Source of the DNA: Gordoniibacillus chartarius
Lineage (GTDB): Bacteria; Bacillota; Bacilli; Paenibacillales; NBRC-103111
Length of the DNA stretch: 64,000 nucleotides
Assembly (NCBI RefSeq): GCF_042432825.1
Contig: NZ_JBHLWN010000077.1
Coordinates: 325,300-389,299 of the forward strand
Direction: 5' to 3'
The notes beneath the pieces are model-generated. The model saw nothing but the letters and a program-made list of their open reading frames with translations. It was not told where the DNA came from and did no database searches. The position numbers were made by a program, and so were the translations under genes. Positions 40,768 to 50,298 of this stretch are shown here, in pieces. Numbering within the stretch: position 1 is the stretch's first letter; each line of letters begins with the position of its first letter.

Positions 40768-41928
40768 TTACGCTTCTTCCACGGACAGCTTGTCCAGCGC
40801 CTTCTTCGCGCGTTCGCGGGCGGCTTCGACGGTATCCGCTGCCGATAGCGCAACGGCAACGCGGCGGCCGGCCTTCGTCACCGGCTTGCCGAACAGACGC
40901 AGCTGGGTCTGCGGCACGGCGAGCGCCTCTTCCGCCCCGGCGATCCGGTAATGCTCCAGCTTTTGGGGCGCTTTGAGCGGTCGGCTTGCCCCCGGCGTCA
41001 TCAGCACGATTTCCGGAATCGGATAGCCGAGAATGGCGCGTACATGGAGCGCGAACTCGGACAAATTTTGCGTCACGAGTGTGACGAGGCCCGTATCGTG
41101 CGGACGCGGCGACACTTCGCTGAAGTAAACTTGATCGCCGGAAAGGAACAGCTCGACGCCGAACAAGCCATATCCGCCCAGCGCGTCCGTAATCGTCCGG
41201 GCGATATCCTGCGCCCGCTGCAGCTGGGTGTCCGTCATCGGATGCGGCTGCCACGACTCGATGTAATCGCCGTCCTCCTGGACATGACCGATCGGAGCGC
41301 AGAACGTCGTCCCGCCGACAGAGCGGACGGTCAGCAGCGTAATTTCCGATTCAAACCGGATAAATTCCTCGACAATCACGCGGCCGTTCTGGACGCGTCC
41401 CCCCTCCATAGCGATCGACCAGCTCCGGTCGATGTCCTGCTCGGAGCGGCATACGCTCTGCCCTTTGCCCGACGAGCTCATGAGCGGCTTAATGACACAT
41501 GGATATCCGGTTGCCTTGACCGCTTGCACGAATTCCTCGTACGTATCGGCAAACCGGTAGCCGGCCGTCGGCAGCTTGAGCGTTTCCGCCGCCAGACGCC
41601 GAATGCCTTCGCGGTCCATGGTCAGCTTTGCCGCCGTCGCCGTCGGAATGACCCGGAAGCCCTCCTGCTCAAGCTTCAGCAGCTCGGCCGTAGCGATCGC
41701 TTCAATCTCCGGGACGATCAGATCCGGCTTCTCCGCCTCGATGATCCGGCGCAGCTGCTGCGGATCGAGCATATCGATCACATAACTGCGGTGTGCGACC
41801 TGCATCGCCGGAGCATGCTCATAGCGATCGACGGCTACTGTCTCAACGCCGAGCCTTTGCGCCTCGAGCACCACCTCTTTGCCGAGCTCTCCCGAGCCTA
41901 ACAGCAGCATTTTCTTCGTTTTGTACAT
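40768..41928 (-). CDS. purT: Formate-dependent phosphoribosylglycinamide formyltransferase
   Basis: 386 aa, ATP-grasp enzyme. N-terminal KMLLLGSGELGKEVVLEAQR, ATP-grasp PLMSSSGKGQS, VEEFIRFESEITLLTVR, and the metal-binding GVELFLSGD...FSEVSPRPHDTG. Makes formyl-GAR from GAR, formate and ATP in de novo purine synthesis, as an alternative to folate-dependent PurN. Isolated from other pur genes, single-gene unit with its own terminator. Confidence 0.97.
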   Translation of the reverse strand: MYKTKKMLLLGSGELGKEVVLEAQRLGVETVAVDRYEHAPAMQVAHRSYVIDMLDPQQLRRIIEAEKPDLIVPEIEAIATAELLKLEQEGFRVIPTATAAKLTMDREGIRRLAAETLKLPTAGYRFADTYEEFVQAVKATGYPCVIKPLMSSSGKGQSVCRSEQDIDRSWSIAMEGGRVQNGRVIVEEFIRFESEITLLTVRSVGGTTFCAPIGHVQEDGDYIESWQPHPMTDTQLQRAQDIARTITDALGGYGLFGVELFLSGDQVYFSEVSPRPHDTGLVTLVTQNLSEFALHVRAILGYPIPEIVLMTPGASRPLKAPQKLEHYRIAGAEEALAVPQTQLRLFGKPVTKAGRRVAVALSAADTVEAARERAKKALDKLSVEEA

Positions 41929-42093
41929 GTTCCCCGCCCCCCGTGTTTATGTATGGTAGATTCATCCTTTGTATTATACACGATTCCAAGATTCGACACC
42001 TCTATGGACAGAAAAATGCCGCCCGATAATCGATTCACGATATTCCGAATCCGAACCCGGATCAATGCACCATCGATAGCGATCCGCCAACGG

Positions 42094-42127
42094 TAAAGCC
42101 GCCCCCGAAAACCGGGAGCGGCTTTAT
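42094..42127 (-). terminator. Terminator, aldo/keto reductase unit (bidirectional stem)
   Basis: Stem AAAGCCGCTCCCGG / CCGGGGGCGGCTTT with one mismatch, beginning about ten bases after the minus-strand stop; TTT closes the stem on both strands. Confidence 0.7.
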
Positions 42128-42137
42128 TAGCCCAAGC

Positions 42138-43076
42138 TTATCTTGCCGCAATGCTGAGATCCAGCCAGTCGAGCTCCTCGCGTGTCAGCTTCAGCTTCTC
42201 GCCTTCTTCGCACGACAGCAGCTCCTCGCGAGATTGGGCGCCGATCAGCGCGCACGCCGGGAATGGCTGATTCAGCACATAAGCCAGCGCAATTTGAATC
42301 GTCGTAACGCCTTTTTCCTTCGCCAAGCTTTCCGCTCTGCGGTAGCGCTCCCAGTTGTCGTCGCTGTAGAACACGCGCACTAAGTCGGCGTTATCGCGAA
42401 CCTCCGGCGAGAACCGTCCGGTGAAAAATCCGCGCGCCTGTGAAGACCACGACAGCAGCGCCATGCCCGTGCGCTCGTGCCAGCGCAGCGTTTCGGCATC
42501 GGCCGACACACAGCCGGACCAGAACGGCTCGTTCGCTTTGGCAAGGCTCAAGTTCGGCGACGAGAACGTGAACCCGACCAAGCCGTGCTGCTCCGCATAG
42601 CGGTTCGCCTCCTCCAGCCGCTGCCACGTCCAGTTCGAGCCGCCGATTGCGCCGATGCGGCCGGCCTCGATATGCTCGTTCAGCGCCTCGATTATGGCGC
42701 CGACCGGCTGCTGCGGATCGTCGCGGTGCAGCGCATACAGCTCGATATGGTCCGTCTGCAGACGCTCAAGGCTTGTCATCAGATCGCTGTTTATCGCTTC
42801 CTTGTTCACGCGCGGTCCGTTCTTATCGTGATGCGAGCCTTTCGTCAAAATAACGAGCTGGTCGCGGTTCCCTCTTTCGCTTATATACCGGCCGATTACT
42901 TCTTCGCTTTGTCCCCCGCAATAAATATGCGCCGTATCGACGGTATTGCCGCCGATCGCCAGGTACGCGTCCATATTTTCGCATACCTTATCGTAATTGT
43001 CGTGCTTGAAATAATCGGTGCCTTTGATCAGACGGGAGATCGGCTTGCGGCAGCCTTGAATTTGAATATAGTCCAC
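42138..43076 (-). CDS. Aldo/keto reductase
   Basis: 312 aa TIM barrel. Catalytic residues are visible: Asp-Thr-Ala-x-x-Tyr in NTVDTAHIYCGGQSE, Lys in VILTKGSHH and His in LYALHRDDP. The NADPH-binding ALIGAQSREEL is at the C-terminus. Follows the Gfo-type gene by 12 bases in one operon divergent from an araC-type regulator, so probably a sugar or polyol catabolic or epimerising pair. Substrate unknown. Confidence 0.92.
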   Translation of the reverse strand: MDYIQIQGCRKPISRLIKGTDYFKHDNYDKVCENMDAYLAIGGNTVDTAHIYCGGQSEEVIGRYISERGNRDQLVILTKGSHHDKNGPRVNKEAINSDLMTSLERLQTDHIELYALHRDDPQQPVGAIIEALNEHIEAGRIGAIGGSNWTWQRLEEANRYAEQHGLVGFTFSSPNLSLAKANEPFWSGCVSADAETLRWHERTGMALLSWSSQARGFFTGRFSPEVRDNADLVRVFYSDDNWERYRRAESLAKEKGVTTIQIALAYVLNQPFPACALIGAQSREELLSCEEGEKLKLTREELDWLDLSIAAR

Positions 43077-43088
43077 GTTGTAGCCCTC

Positions 43089-44102
43089 CTATTCGGAAAT
43101 AACGACCCGTGTCCGGCTTCTTGCCGACAGCAGGCACGCGTCGAGCACCCGCATGCCGGCAACCGTATCCTCGACCGGCATTAACGGCGCTTCGCCCTGC
43201 AGCACGACGCGGGCGAAGTTATCCGCTTGCAGCGCGTACTGGTTCACTTCAGGCACTTCCACCTCGCGCCGCCCTTCTTTCGTATGCACGAAGAAATTGC
43301 CGCCGCCCGCTTCCTTCGGGTAGACGAATGCGCCGGGCACCTCGATTCGCCCGTCCGTGCCGAGCACCTCCAGCGTATTCCGGAAAGCCGCCCACATCGC
43401 GCAGTCGAACGTCAGTCCGACGGAACCGGGGAACTCGAGCAGACCGGACGCCATCATGTCGACGTCATCGTGCTCCGGCGAGAACAATGCCTGCACTGTC
43501 GCCGCCACCGGCTCCGCTCCAAGCAGCAGGCGGGCGGCACTGATCGGATAGACGCCGACATCGTACAACGCGCCGCCGCCCCAATCCCGGCGGAATCGGA
43601 CGTTTCCTTTATTTGCCGCGCTGTTGAAGGTGAACGTGCCATGTATGCCCCGCACCTCGCCGATTTCCCCGCTGGCCAGTACGTCCTTGATCATCTTGTA
43701 TCGCGGATGATGGCGGTACATGAACGCTTCCTCGAAATGGACGCCTGCCTTGCGGCTGGCCGCAACCATCTCGGCAGCTTCCTCGGCGGTCAGAGCGATC
43801 GGCTTCTCGCAAAGCACATGCTTGCCCGCTTCCGCCGCGCGGATCGTCCACTCCTTGTGCAAATGGTTCGGCAGCGGTATGTAAACGGCATCAATTTCGG
43901 GATCGGCAAGCAGCTCCTCGTAGCTCCCGTATGCTCTGGCGATATCCAGGCTCGCGGCTGTTTCCTTTGCCTTGTCAAGATCGCGGCTCGCAATGGCCGT
44001 CACTTCTCCAAGCTCCGATTCGCGAATACCTGGAATAACGGAACGTTTCGCGATGCCGGCACAGCCGAGGATGCCCCAGCGAAGTTTCGATTGCAGACTC
44101 AT
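43089..44102 (-). CDS. Gfo/Idh/MocA family oxidoreductase
   Basis: 337 aa. Dinucleotide motif WGILGCAGIAKR at residues 9-20, LCEKPIAL (EKP) and GGGALYDVGVYPI. Typical of the glucose-fructose oxidoreductase/1,5-anhydro-D-fructose reductase branch acting on sugars or dihydrodiols. First gene of an operon with an aldo/keto reductase; the 131-base gap to the divergent AraC-type gene probably holds both promoters. Confidence 0.93.
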   Translation of the reverse strand: MSLQSKLRWGILGCAGIAKRSVIPGIRESELGEVTAIASRDLDKAKETAASLDIARAYGSYEELLADPEIDAVYIPLPNHLHKEWTIRAAEAGKHVLCEKPIALTAEEAAEMVAASRKAGVHFEEAFMYRHHPRYKMIKDVLASGEIGEVRGIHGTFTFNSAANKGNVRFRRDWGGGALYDVGVYPISAARLLLGAEPVAATVQALFSPEHDDVDMMASGLLEFPGSVGLTFDCAMWAAFRNTLEVLGTDGRIEVPGAFVYPKEAGGGNFFVHTKEGRREVEVPEVNQYALQADNFARVVLQGEAPLMPVEDTVAGMRVLDACLLSARSRTRVVISE

Positions 44103-44233
44103 GAATCTCTACTCCTCCTCAAAGTAATATGATATTGTTGATTATATACCCTTTCGACTTCAATGAATATGACATTTTATTGCTTGCGTCTATAACTATT
44201 TTGTCATCACTGAACTGGAGGTTAGAGCCGGCA

Positions 44234-45100
44234 ATGAAGCGGCAAACCCATTTTCCAACGCTGCTCGACCAGCCGTATTTCTGCTTTCCCGAGTCGGTCG
44301 GGCGATATACGGACTCGCCGGAGCACAGCGTATTTCGCGAAGCCGGAACGCTGAATAACTATAATATTCACTTCGTTTCCGCAGGCAAAGGATTCGTCCA
44401 GGCCGAGGGGAAGACGTACGAGCTGCGCCGCGGTGACGCCGTGCTTCATTTTCCGATGAGCCGTCAGCATTATTATAGCTCCCAGGACGAGCCCTGGGAT
44501 GTGAGATGGCTGCACTTTTACGGCGGGGAGCCGCTTCATGCCTACATGCTGGGGCGGATGATGAACCGTTCCCCGATATGGAGGCTCCGGCAGCCGTCCG
44601 CTTGGGAGGAGCGGCACGATGAGCTGCTTCTTGAGGCGGAGCGTAGCAAGCTGCTGTATCCGACCTCGCTGTCGGAACTGACCTACGGCCTGATCGCCGA
44701 ATTCGTCGCCCAGGCGGAGCCGTCCGGCGGCAGCGGAGCCGCTTCATCCGCCGCTTCCGACGACGCGTTCGAGCGGATTGTCCGCTTACTTCCCGTCATG
44801 CAGGCGGAAGCCTGCGAGCCGTTTACGCTGGAAGCTTGGGCTGCACAAGCCGGCGTCAGCACCTATTACTTCTGCAAGCTGTTTCGGAAAGCGACCCAGA
44901 TGACACCTCTGGAATTTATTACGCGCTGCAGGCTTCAGGCCGCCAAGCAATGGCTTCTGGAACGCAAAGAAGCCGCCATCGGGGCGATTGCCCGCGATGC
45001 CGGCTATCCGAGCATCAGCTATTTCAACAAAAAATTTCTGGAATATGAAGGGATGACTCCGTCGCAATACCGCAAGCTGTACGAACGCAGCTCGGACTGA
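44234..45100 (+). CDS. AraC family transcriptional regulator
   Basis: 288 aa from the ATG at 44234 (GGAGG about 14 bases upstream); the frame is open 35 codons further but that stretch is hydrophobic and lacks a ribosome binding site. N-terminal cupin sensor domain (about 1-150, IHFVSAGKGFVQAEGKTYEL). C-terminal double helix-turn-helix with LEAWAAQAGVSTYYFCKLFR and the AraC signature ARDAGYPSISYFNKKF. Divergent from the Gfo/AKR operon, which it probably activates in response to a sugar. Confidence 0.93.
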   Translation: MKRQTHFPTLLDQPYFCFPESVGRYTDSPEHSVFREAGTLNNYNIHFVSAGKGFVQAEGKTYELRRGDAVLHFPMSRQHYYSSQDEPWDVRWLHFYGGEPLHAYMLGRMMNRSPIWRLRQPSAWEERHDELLLEAERSKLLYPTSLSELTYGLIAEFVAQAEPSGGSGAASSAASDDAFERIVRLLPVMQAEACEPFTLEAWAAQAGVSTYYFCKLFRKATQMTPLEFITRCRLQAAKQWLLERKEAAIGAIARDAGYPSISYFNKKFLEYEGMTPSQYRKLYERSSD

Positions 45101-45188
45101 CCGAGGGACCGGCTAGCCGCGCGAAATCACATGCACCCCGCGCTATCGTCTTTGCCCGACGACATCCCTTCTGTTGTTTCTCACGGAA

Positions 45189-45509
45189 CTAATGCCCTTT
45201 GATCGCCTGATACAGCTGCTCCTGATCCGTAATGCCAAGATTAATGATCGCTTGGCCGATGTCAAAGTTCGTAGAAGCGAGCATATGCATACGCGAATGC
45301 GGCAGCAGCGACGACCGGAACTCTCCAAACAGCACCGGCCGGTACGTCTTCAGCACGATCATAAATTCGACTGTCGGCGGTACGTAAGTTCGTATTTCCG
45401 AAAGCAGCTCGAAAAATTTGCGTACCTCCAGAATATCGTTCCCGGAACCGTTTAGCTTCCGGATCATCGCGAAATACTTGTCAATGAGCGTCTTTCTGTC
45501 CAGTTCCAT
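45189..45509 (-). CDS. Hypothetical protein
   Basis: 106 aa, soluble and mostly helical (FFELLSEIRTYVPPTVEFMI, ITDQEQLYQAIKGH). The ATG has GGAGGAGC upstream. Single-gene unit between an araC-type gene and an SDR gene. No family recognised; the strong ribosome binding site and protein-like composition support it being real. Confidence 0.8.
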   Translation of the reverse strand: MELDRKTLIDKYFAMIRKLNGSGNDILEVRKFFELLSEIRTYVPPTVEFMIVLKTYRPVLFGEFRSSLLPHSRMHMLASTNFDIGQAIINLGITDQEQLYQAIKGH

Positions 45510-45662
45510 GCTGAAGCTCCTCCGTTCAAGAATCAGGTAGTTCTATTTTACTATATTCATGGGAAAATGGTAACGCCAATCGTTCGCAGCGAGACCAATG
45601 GCTGAACCTCAAGGACAATATGATACCATATACCTAATCACATCTCCAAGGAGGTACAACGC

Positions 45663-46421
45663 ATGAAATGGCAAGGACGTTCGGTGCTGATTACGGGAGG
45701 GGCGCGCGGCATCGGCAAAGAGTTGGCGGTCGCCTACGCCGAAGCCGGCGCTTTCGTGACAATCGGCGATATTGAAGTCGAAGAGGGGGAACAAACGGCT
45801 GAGCTCATTCGCAGCGGAGGGGGATCGGTCCGCTTTGTGAAAGCGGATATGCGCAATCCGGACGATGTCGCATCGCTTGTGAAGCATGCGGCGGAAGCTT
45901 CCGGCGGCGCAGCCGGTATCGATGCCGTAGTAAACAATGCAGGCATCGGACGGTGGAAATCCCCCCTGGAGCTGACGCTTGAGGAATGGGACGACGTAAT
46001 TCATACGAATCTTAGAGGGAGCTTTCTATGTGCGCGGGAAGCGGCGGCGGTCATGAAGTCCCACGGTACGAAAGGCTCGATTGTCAACATCGCGTCGACG
46101 CGGGCTTTCATGTCCGAACCGAATTCCGAAGCGTACGCCGCCTCGAAGGGCGGGCTTGTCGCGCTCACTCACGCGCTGGCCCTGTCCCTCGGTCCATACG
46201 GTATTCGCGTCAACGCGATCAGTCCCGGCTGGATTGAAACCGGCGACCGCAGCGCGCTCAGGCCCATCGACCACGTGCAGCATCCGGCCGGCCGCGTCGG
46301 AACGCCGCAGGACATCGTAAAGGCCGCCTTCTACTTGACGGATCCGGACAACAGCTTCGTAACCGGAACCAACATGGTCGTAGACGGCGGCATGACGCGC
46401 AAGATGATATACGAGGAATAA
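45663..46421 (+). CDS. SDR family oxidoreductase
   Basis: 252 aa classical SDR. TGGARGIGK at residues 11-19, NNAG, catalytic Ser in NIASTRAF and YAASKGG, with PGWIETGDR and C-terminal VDGGMTRKM. Glucose-1-dehydrogenase/FabG-like; NAD(P)-dependent alcohol or sugar oxidation. AAGGAGG precedes the ATG. Convergent with the flavin reductase gene, 15 bases between stops. Confidence 0.92.
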   Translation: MKWQGRSVLITGGARGIGKELAVAYAEAGAFVTIGDIEVEEGEQTAELIRSGGGSVRFVKADMRNPDDVASLVKHAAEASGGAAGIDAVVNNAGIGRWKSPLELTLEEWDDVIHTNLRGSFLCAREAAAVMKSHGTKGSIVNIASTRAFMSEPNSEAYAASKGGLVALTHALALSLGPYGIRVNAISPGWIETGDRSALRPIDHVQHPAGRVGTPQDIVKAAFYLTDPDNSFVTGTNMVVDGGMTRKMIYEE

Positions 46422-46436
46422 TCTACACCGCGGGGA

Positions 46437-46970
46437 TTATTTCGATTGAATCGCTTCGGCCAGCTTCGCCGCGGCCTGACGCAGCCGCTCCGTGACTTCG
46501 TCGTCCAAAGCGAAGCTGCCGTCCTCGCCGCGCTGCACATGGGAATCGGTCGCATATACGCCTTGAAGCTGGTGCTCCGCTCCCAGCGCCGCAAGCACCG
46601 GCTTCAGCGCGTAATCGATAATGAGCAAATGGGCCGACGAGCCGCCGATGGCAAGCGGCAAGGTCACTTTGCCGGACAGCGCTTTTTGCGGCAGCAGGTC
46701 CAAATACGCTTTCAGCACCCCCGTATATGATGCTTTATAGACCGGCGTTGCGACGATGACGGCATCCGCCGACTCGACGAGGCGGTTTGCCTCGACGATC
46801 GCCGGGCTATCGAACCGGGTGTATACAAGATCCTCAGGCGGAATGTCGCGCACGACAATCGCATGCACCTCCGCGCCGCGCTGCTCCAGCTCTCCCTTAA
46901 TAGTCTGAAGCAACCCGTTCAACCGCGAGGAAGCCGAAGGACTTCCGGAAATGATCGCTACTTTACTCAT
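46437..46970 (-). CDS. NADPH-dependent FMN reductase (SsuE-like)
   Basis: 177 aa flavodoxin-like fold. FMN phosphate-binding ISGSPSASSR at residues 7-16, TPVYKASYTGVLKAYLDLLP and LAIGGSSAHLL are typical of SsuE/MsuE. Supplies reduced FMN to two-component monooxygenases for sulfonate use, although no ssuD or transporter is adjacent. Lies 32 bases after an NfsA-type gene in one operon. Confidence 0.9.
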   Translation of the reverse strand: MSKVAIISGSPSASSRLNGLLQTIKGELEQRGAEVHAIVVRDIPPEDLVYTRFDSPAIVEANRLVESADAVIVATPVYKASYTGVLKAYLDLLPQKALSGKVTLPLAIGGSSAHLLIIDYALKPVLAALGAEHQLQGVYATDSHVQRGEDGSFALDDEVTERLRQAAAKLAEAIQSK

Positions 46971-47002
46971 ACTCCTCTTTCTCCTCCTATGTACGTACCG
47001 GT

Positions 47003-47749
47003 TTAGCGAAGCTCGAAGCCTTGACTCTTCAAATAGTCGTACAAATGCTCACGCAATGATCCCCCGCCCACGCGGGCCAGCATCTCCTTTGACCAGACGG
47101 TGTCCCTGCCACCCCCGGCCCGCGTGCCGTAATACGTCTGCATGACGTCATCGTATGCTCGAATGCCGGCCAGCTGCTCTGCGTCCGAAGCGTAGCGGCC
47201 CTCGTGGTACACCGCATGCTGCGGCAGCCGCGGACGCGGATCCGGCTGCTGGTCGGGAATACCGATGCATAGACCGAACACCGGATACACGAGCTGCGGC
47301 AAACCGAGCAGCTTCGACACCCCTGCCGGGTCGTTGCGGATTCCGCCGATATAAACGATGCCGTAGCCTAGAGATTCCGCTGCAACCGCTGCATTCTGAG
47401 CGGCCAGCGCAGCGTCGATCGTACCGAGCAGGAACGTCTCTACATTCGTCTCCAAGCGAAAATCGGGATCATGCAGCCGCCCGGCCAGCTCGATCCGGTG
47501 CAAATCGGCGCACCAGACCAGGAATAACGGGCACTGCTCCACGTGTCTCTGGCCTCCGGCCAGCTCCGCCAGCTTGCCCTTAACCTCCGGATCCGTCACG
47601 CCGATGACGCTGTAAGCCTGCATGTTGGACGACGTCGATGCAGCCTGAGCGGCCGCGACAATCGCTCCGATCTGCTCCGGCGGTACGGCGTCCGGCTTAA
47701 ACTTCCGAATCGATTTATGATCAAGCAGCAGCGTTACGATATCGTTCAA
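47003..47749 (-). CDS. NADPH-dependent oxidoreductase, NfsA/nitroreductase family
   Basis: 248 aa from a TTG at 47749 with GGGAGGTG upstream; the frame runs 39 codons further without a binding site and the family starts here. FMN-binding HKSIRKFKPD, STSSNMQAYSVIGV and the long NfsA-type C-terminus (VFGLCIGIPDQQPDPRPRLP). Reduces nitroaromatics, quinones or flavins with NADPH. Operon with the SsuE-like reductase. Confidence 0.92.
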   Translation of the reverse strand: MNDIVTLLLDHKSIRKFKPDAVPPEQIGAIVAAAQAASTSSNMQAYSVIGVTDPEVKGKLAELAGGQRHVEQCPLFLVWCADLHRIELAGRLHDPDFRLETNVETFLLGTIDAALAAQNAAVAAESLGYGIVYIGGIRNDPAGVSKLLGLPQLVYPVFGLCIGIPDQQPDPRPRLPQHAVYHEGRYASDAEQLAGIRAYDDVMQTYYGTRAGGGRDTVWSKEMLARVGGGSLREHLYDYLKSQGFELR

Positions 47750-47912
47750 TGTCTTCACCTCCCGCTCCGTGTGAAAAAGGAGACAGCGCAGCACAAAGGC
47801 TCCGTGTCTCCAGTTGACTGGCATGACCGATTCGCTATATCCAAGTGATTCACTCGGTAATCGCATCGTATCACCCCAAGCCGAACGCCGTCAACCCCTG
47901 AAATCCAACAAT

Positions 47913-49157
47913 TTACTCTTCGAAGCGAATCGCCCAGCTGCCACTCGTGAAAATCGGTTCCTTCGAGCCGTCCTGCAGCTCGCCGGTAATGTTCAGCTCC
48001 GCGGATCCGATCATGAAATCCACATGATTCAGGCTGACGTTGCCGCCGCGGGCCAGCAGCTCTTCCTTCGACAAGCCGACGCCGCCTTCGATGTTAACCG
48101 GGTACGCGCTGCCGAGGGCAAAATGGCAGGAAGCATTTTCATCGATGCCGGTGTTGTAAAAAATACGCCCCATCTTCGAAATCGGCGAATCGTGCGGCAC
48201 GAGAGCGACCTCGCCAAGGAATCGCATCCCCTCATCCATATCGAGCAGCCTCGTCAGCGCATCCAGTCCAACCTCTGCCGTATGGCCGACCACCTTGCCG
48301 TCCCGGAATGTCAGCGAGAACTTATCGATGATCCGTCCGTTCAAGTTCAGCGGCAGCGTGCTTGATACCGTTCCGTTCACCCCCGTGCGGCACGGCATCG
48401 TGAACACTTCCTCCGTCGGCATATTGGGAACGAAATAAATGCCGCTTTCGTTCAAATCGCCGCCGCCGATCCAAATATGCCCGTCCGCAAGCTCCACCTG
48501 CAGGTCGGTGCCCGGCGCCTGATAATGCAAGCTTTTGTAGCGTTTCTCGTTCAGGAATGTCTGCAGCTTCGTCAGCTTGTCGATATGCGCCTGCCATGCC
48601 GCTATCGGGTCCGCCTCATAGACGCGGTTCATGCGGAAGATCGCATCCCACATCGACGGGAGCCGCTCCGGCTCCGGCACCTCCGGCATCACCTTCGCGG
48701 CCCATGCCGCCGTCGGAGCTTTAATTAAACACCAGCTGAATTTGTTCGTTCGCACGTAGGAGGAGTACGTTTGCCGGGCCGTTAAGGCGGCTTTGGAGGC
48801 GGCCGTTATTTTCCAGGCGTCGATGCCTTCGAATAAGTTCGGGTCCGGCACCTTAATGTGCAATAGCGCCCCGCCGCTTTCGGCAAGCATCTCCATCGTA
48901 CGCGCCGTCCACTCCGGATAGTAATCGAACGATTCGTCCGGCGCCGATTCATACCGGATCCGCGTGACCGCCTCGTCGTCCCACAGCACTTGAACGAATT
49001 TCGCTCCGGCTTCGTACGCTTTGCGGACGATTCGGCGGGTAAGCGGGGCGTTCTCCAGCGGCGACTCGACGATGAGCAGCTGGCCGGGCTGGACGTTGGC
49101 GCCGACTTTCACGACCAGCTCGGCATACCGGTCCAGATGTTGCTCGAATGTTGTCAT
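47913..49157 (-). CDS. M29 family aminopeptidase (AmpS/aminopeptidase T)
   Basis: 414 aa from the ATG at 49157, preceded by AAAGGAG; the frame opens 12 codons further upstream. Metal-ligand residues of the family are visible: Glu in GEVALVPHDSPIS, His/Glu in HFALGSAYP and NHVDFMIGS, with N-terminal QPGQLLIVESPLENAPL. Dinuclear-metal exopeptidase that removes N-terminal residues, cytoplasmic. Monocistronic. Confidence 0.95.
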   Translation of the reverse strand: MTTFEQHLDRYAELVVKVGANVQPGQLLIVESPLENAPLTRRIVRKAYEAGAKFVQVLWDDEAVTRIRYESAPDESFDYYPEWTARTMEMLAESGGALLHIKVPDPNLFEGIDAWKITAASKAALTARQTYSSYVRTNKFSWCLIKAPTAAWAAKVMPEVPEPERLPSMWDAIFRMNRVYEADPIAAWQAHIDKLTKLQTFLNEKRYKSLHYQAPGTDLQVELADGHIWIGGGDLNESGIYFVPNMPTEEVFTMPCRTGVNGTVSSTLPLNLNGRIIDKFSLTFRDGKVVGHTAEVGLDALTRLLDMDEGMRFLGEVALVPHDSPISKMGRIFYNTGIDENASCHFALGSAYPVNIEGGVGLSKEELLARGGNVSLNHVDFMIGSAELNITGELQDGSKEPIFTSGSWAIRFEE

Positions 49158-49236
49158 GAGGATTACGGCTCCTTTTTCCCGTGCTTGGATCATACTCCCC
49201 TTTATTATTTCCTAGACCTTCATCAATTGCAAATAA

Positions 49237-49271
49237 GGCTGTCCGCTCCGCATACAGGCGGGCAAACAGCC
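49237..49271 (-). terminator. Probable terminator after the PhyH gene
   Basis: Minus strand: GGCTGT / ACAGCC stem enclosing a CCGCCTG/CGGAGCGG inner pairing, followed by TTATTTG, 17 bases after the stop at 49288. Confidence 0.5.
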
Positions 49272-49287
49272 ATTAACCGGCTATATG

Positions 49288-50124
49288 TTATTGGCGTCGA
49301 TAAACGATCGGATTCAAATCCGTGCCCGCCTCTTCACCCGGCTTCTGTCCCGGAAAATAGGCATTCAGATCGTTTCGCTGTGCGCTGCTTTTCGGCTCCG
49401 CAACCTTCGTCCCGTCCGCGTAATAAATAATCGTCATCACTTCACGCATCGTATCCGTCGGATTACCGGGCGCCGCGTGCAGCGTCCAGCCGCCATGAAA
49501 CGTTGCATCGCCCGCCGCCATCCCGCCGTAGTTCACCAGCTTGAAGCCTTTGCCTTCGATATACTGCGCCAGCGTTTTATGCGACTCGTCGGAAATTTCA
49601 ATCCGGTCGATTAATCCCTTCCGATGCGATTCGGAAGCGAATGTCATCGAACCGACCGCTTCGGTGATTGGCACGAGCGGCATCCAAAGCGTGATTGTCT
49701 TATCCGTATCCATCGGCCAGTAAATTTGATCCTGATGCCACGGCGTATGGCCGCCGCCCGGTTCTTTGAACAGCGCTTGATCGTGATAGACGCGTACGGC
49801 ATCGACGCCCATCAGCTCCGCAGCGATGCGGCCGAACCGCTCGGCAAGCACAAACCTTTTCACGGCCTCGCTCTTCCGCCACAAATTAATGATTTGAATG
49901 AATGCCTTGCCGTACGTATCGCGCTCGTGCAGCGGCTTCGTCTGATCGTTCGATTCCCGGACGAGCCCGCTGATGACAGTCCGGTAAGCCTGTACTTCAT
50001 GATCTGCAGCGACGCCTCGGAGCATCGTGTGGCCGTCGCGCCGGTACGCCTCGATCTGCTCACTCGTAAGCGCATACGGACTGTTCAGCTCCGGCAGCCC
50101 GTCAAGCATATCCTTCATCGTCAT
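49288..50124 (-). CDS. Phytanoyl-CoA dioxygenase (PhyH) family protein
   Basis: 278 aa. The Fe(II)/2-oxoglutarate facial triad is visible: HxD in PWHQDQIYW and a distal His in TLHAAPGN, followed by Arg in REVMTIIYY for 2-oxoglutarate. Hydroxylates an unknown small molecule. AAGGGG precedes the start. Monocistronic; the neighbours give no pathway hint. Confidence 0.92.
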   Translation of the reverse strand: MTMKDMLDGLPELNSPYALTSEQIEAYRRDGHTMLRGVAADHEVQAYRTVISGLVRESNDQTKPLHERDTYGKAFIQIINLWRKSEAVKRFVLAERFGRIAAELMGVDAVRVYHDQALFKEPGGGHTPWHQDQIYWPMDTDKTITLWMPLVPITEAVGSMTFASESHRKGLIDRIEISDESHKTLAQYIEGKGFKLVNYGGMAAGDATFHGGWTLHAAPGNPTDTMREVMTIIYYADGTKVAEPKSSAQRNDLNAYFPGQKPGEEAGTDLNPIVYRRQ

Positions 50125-50220
50125 CGCTCATAGCCCCTTGTCGGTATGTTTGAACTCAGTATACCCGAACCGGGCCGTGTTGACTTTATTTGAATGCGCT
50201 TTCCGGATGTCAATTTCAAC

Positions 50221-50250
50221 TGTTCAGCGAACCCTGCTTACTGGTATGAT
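50221..50250 (+). promoter_or_regulatory. Candidate promoter of the GH26-like gene
   Basis: Extended -10 TGGTATGAT at 50242-50250, with a poor -35 (TGTTCA) 18 bases upstream; 49 bases before the gene start. Confidence 0.4.
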
Positions 50251-50298
50251 GGATGTAAGACCTTTTTATTCATTCATTAGGAGCGCAGGAGGAAAATA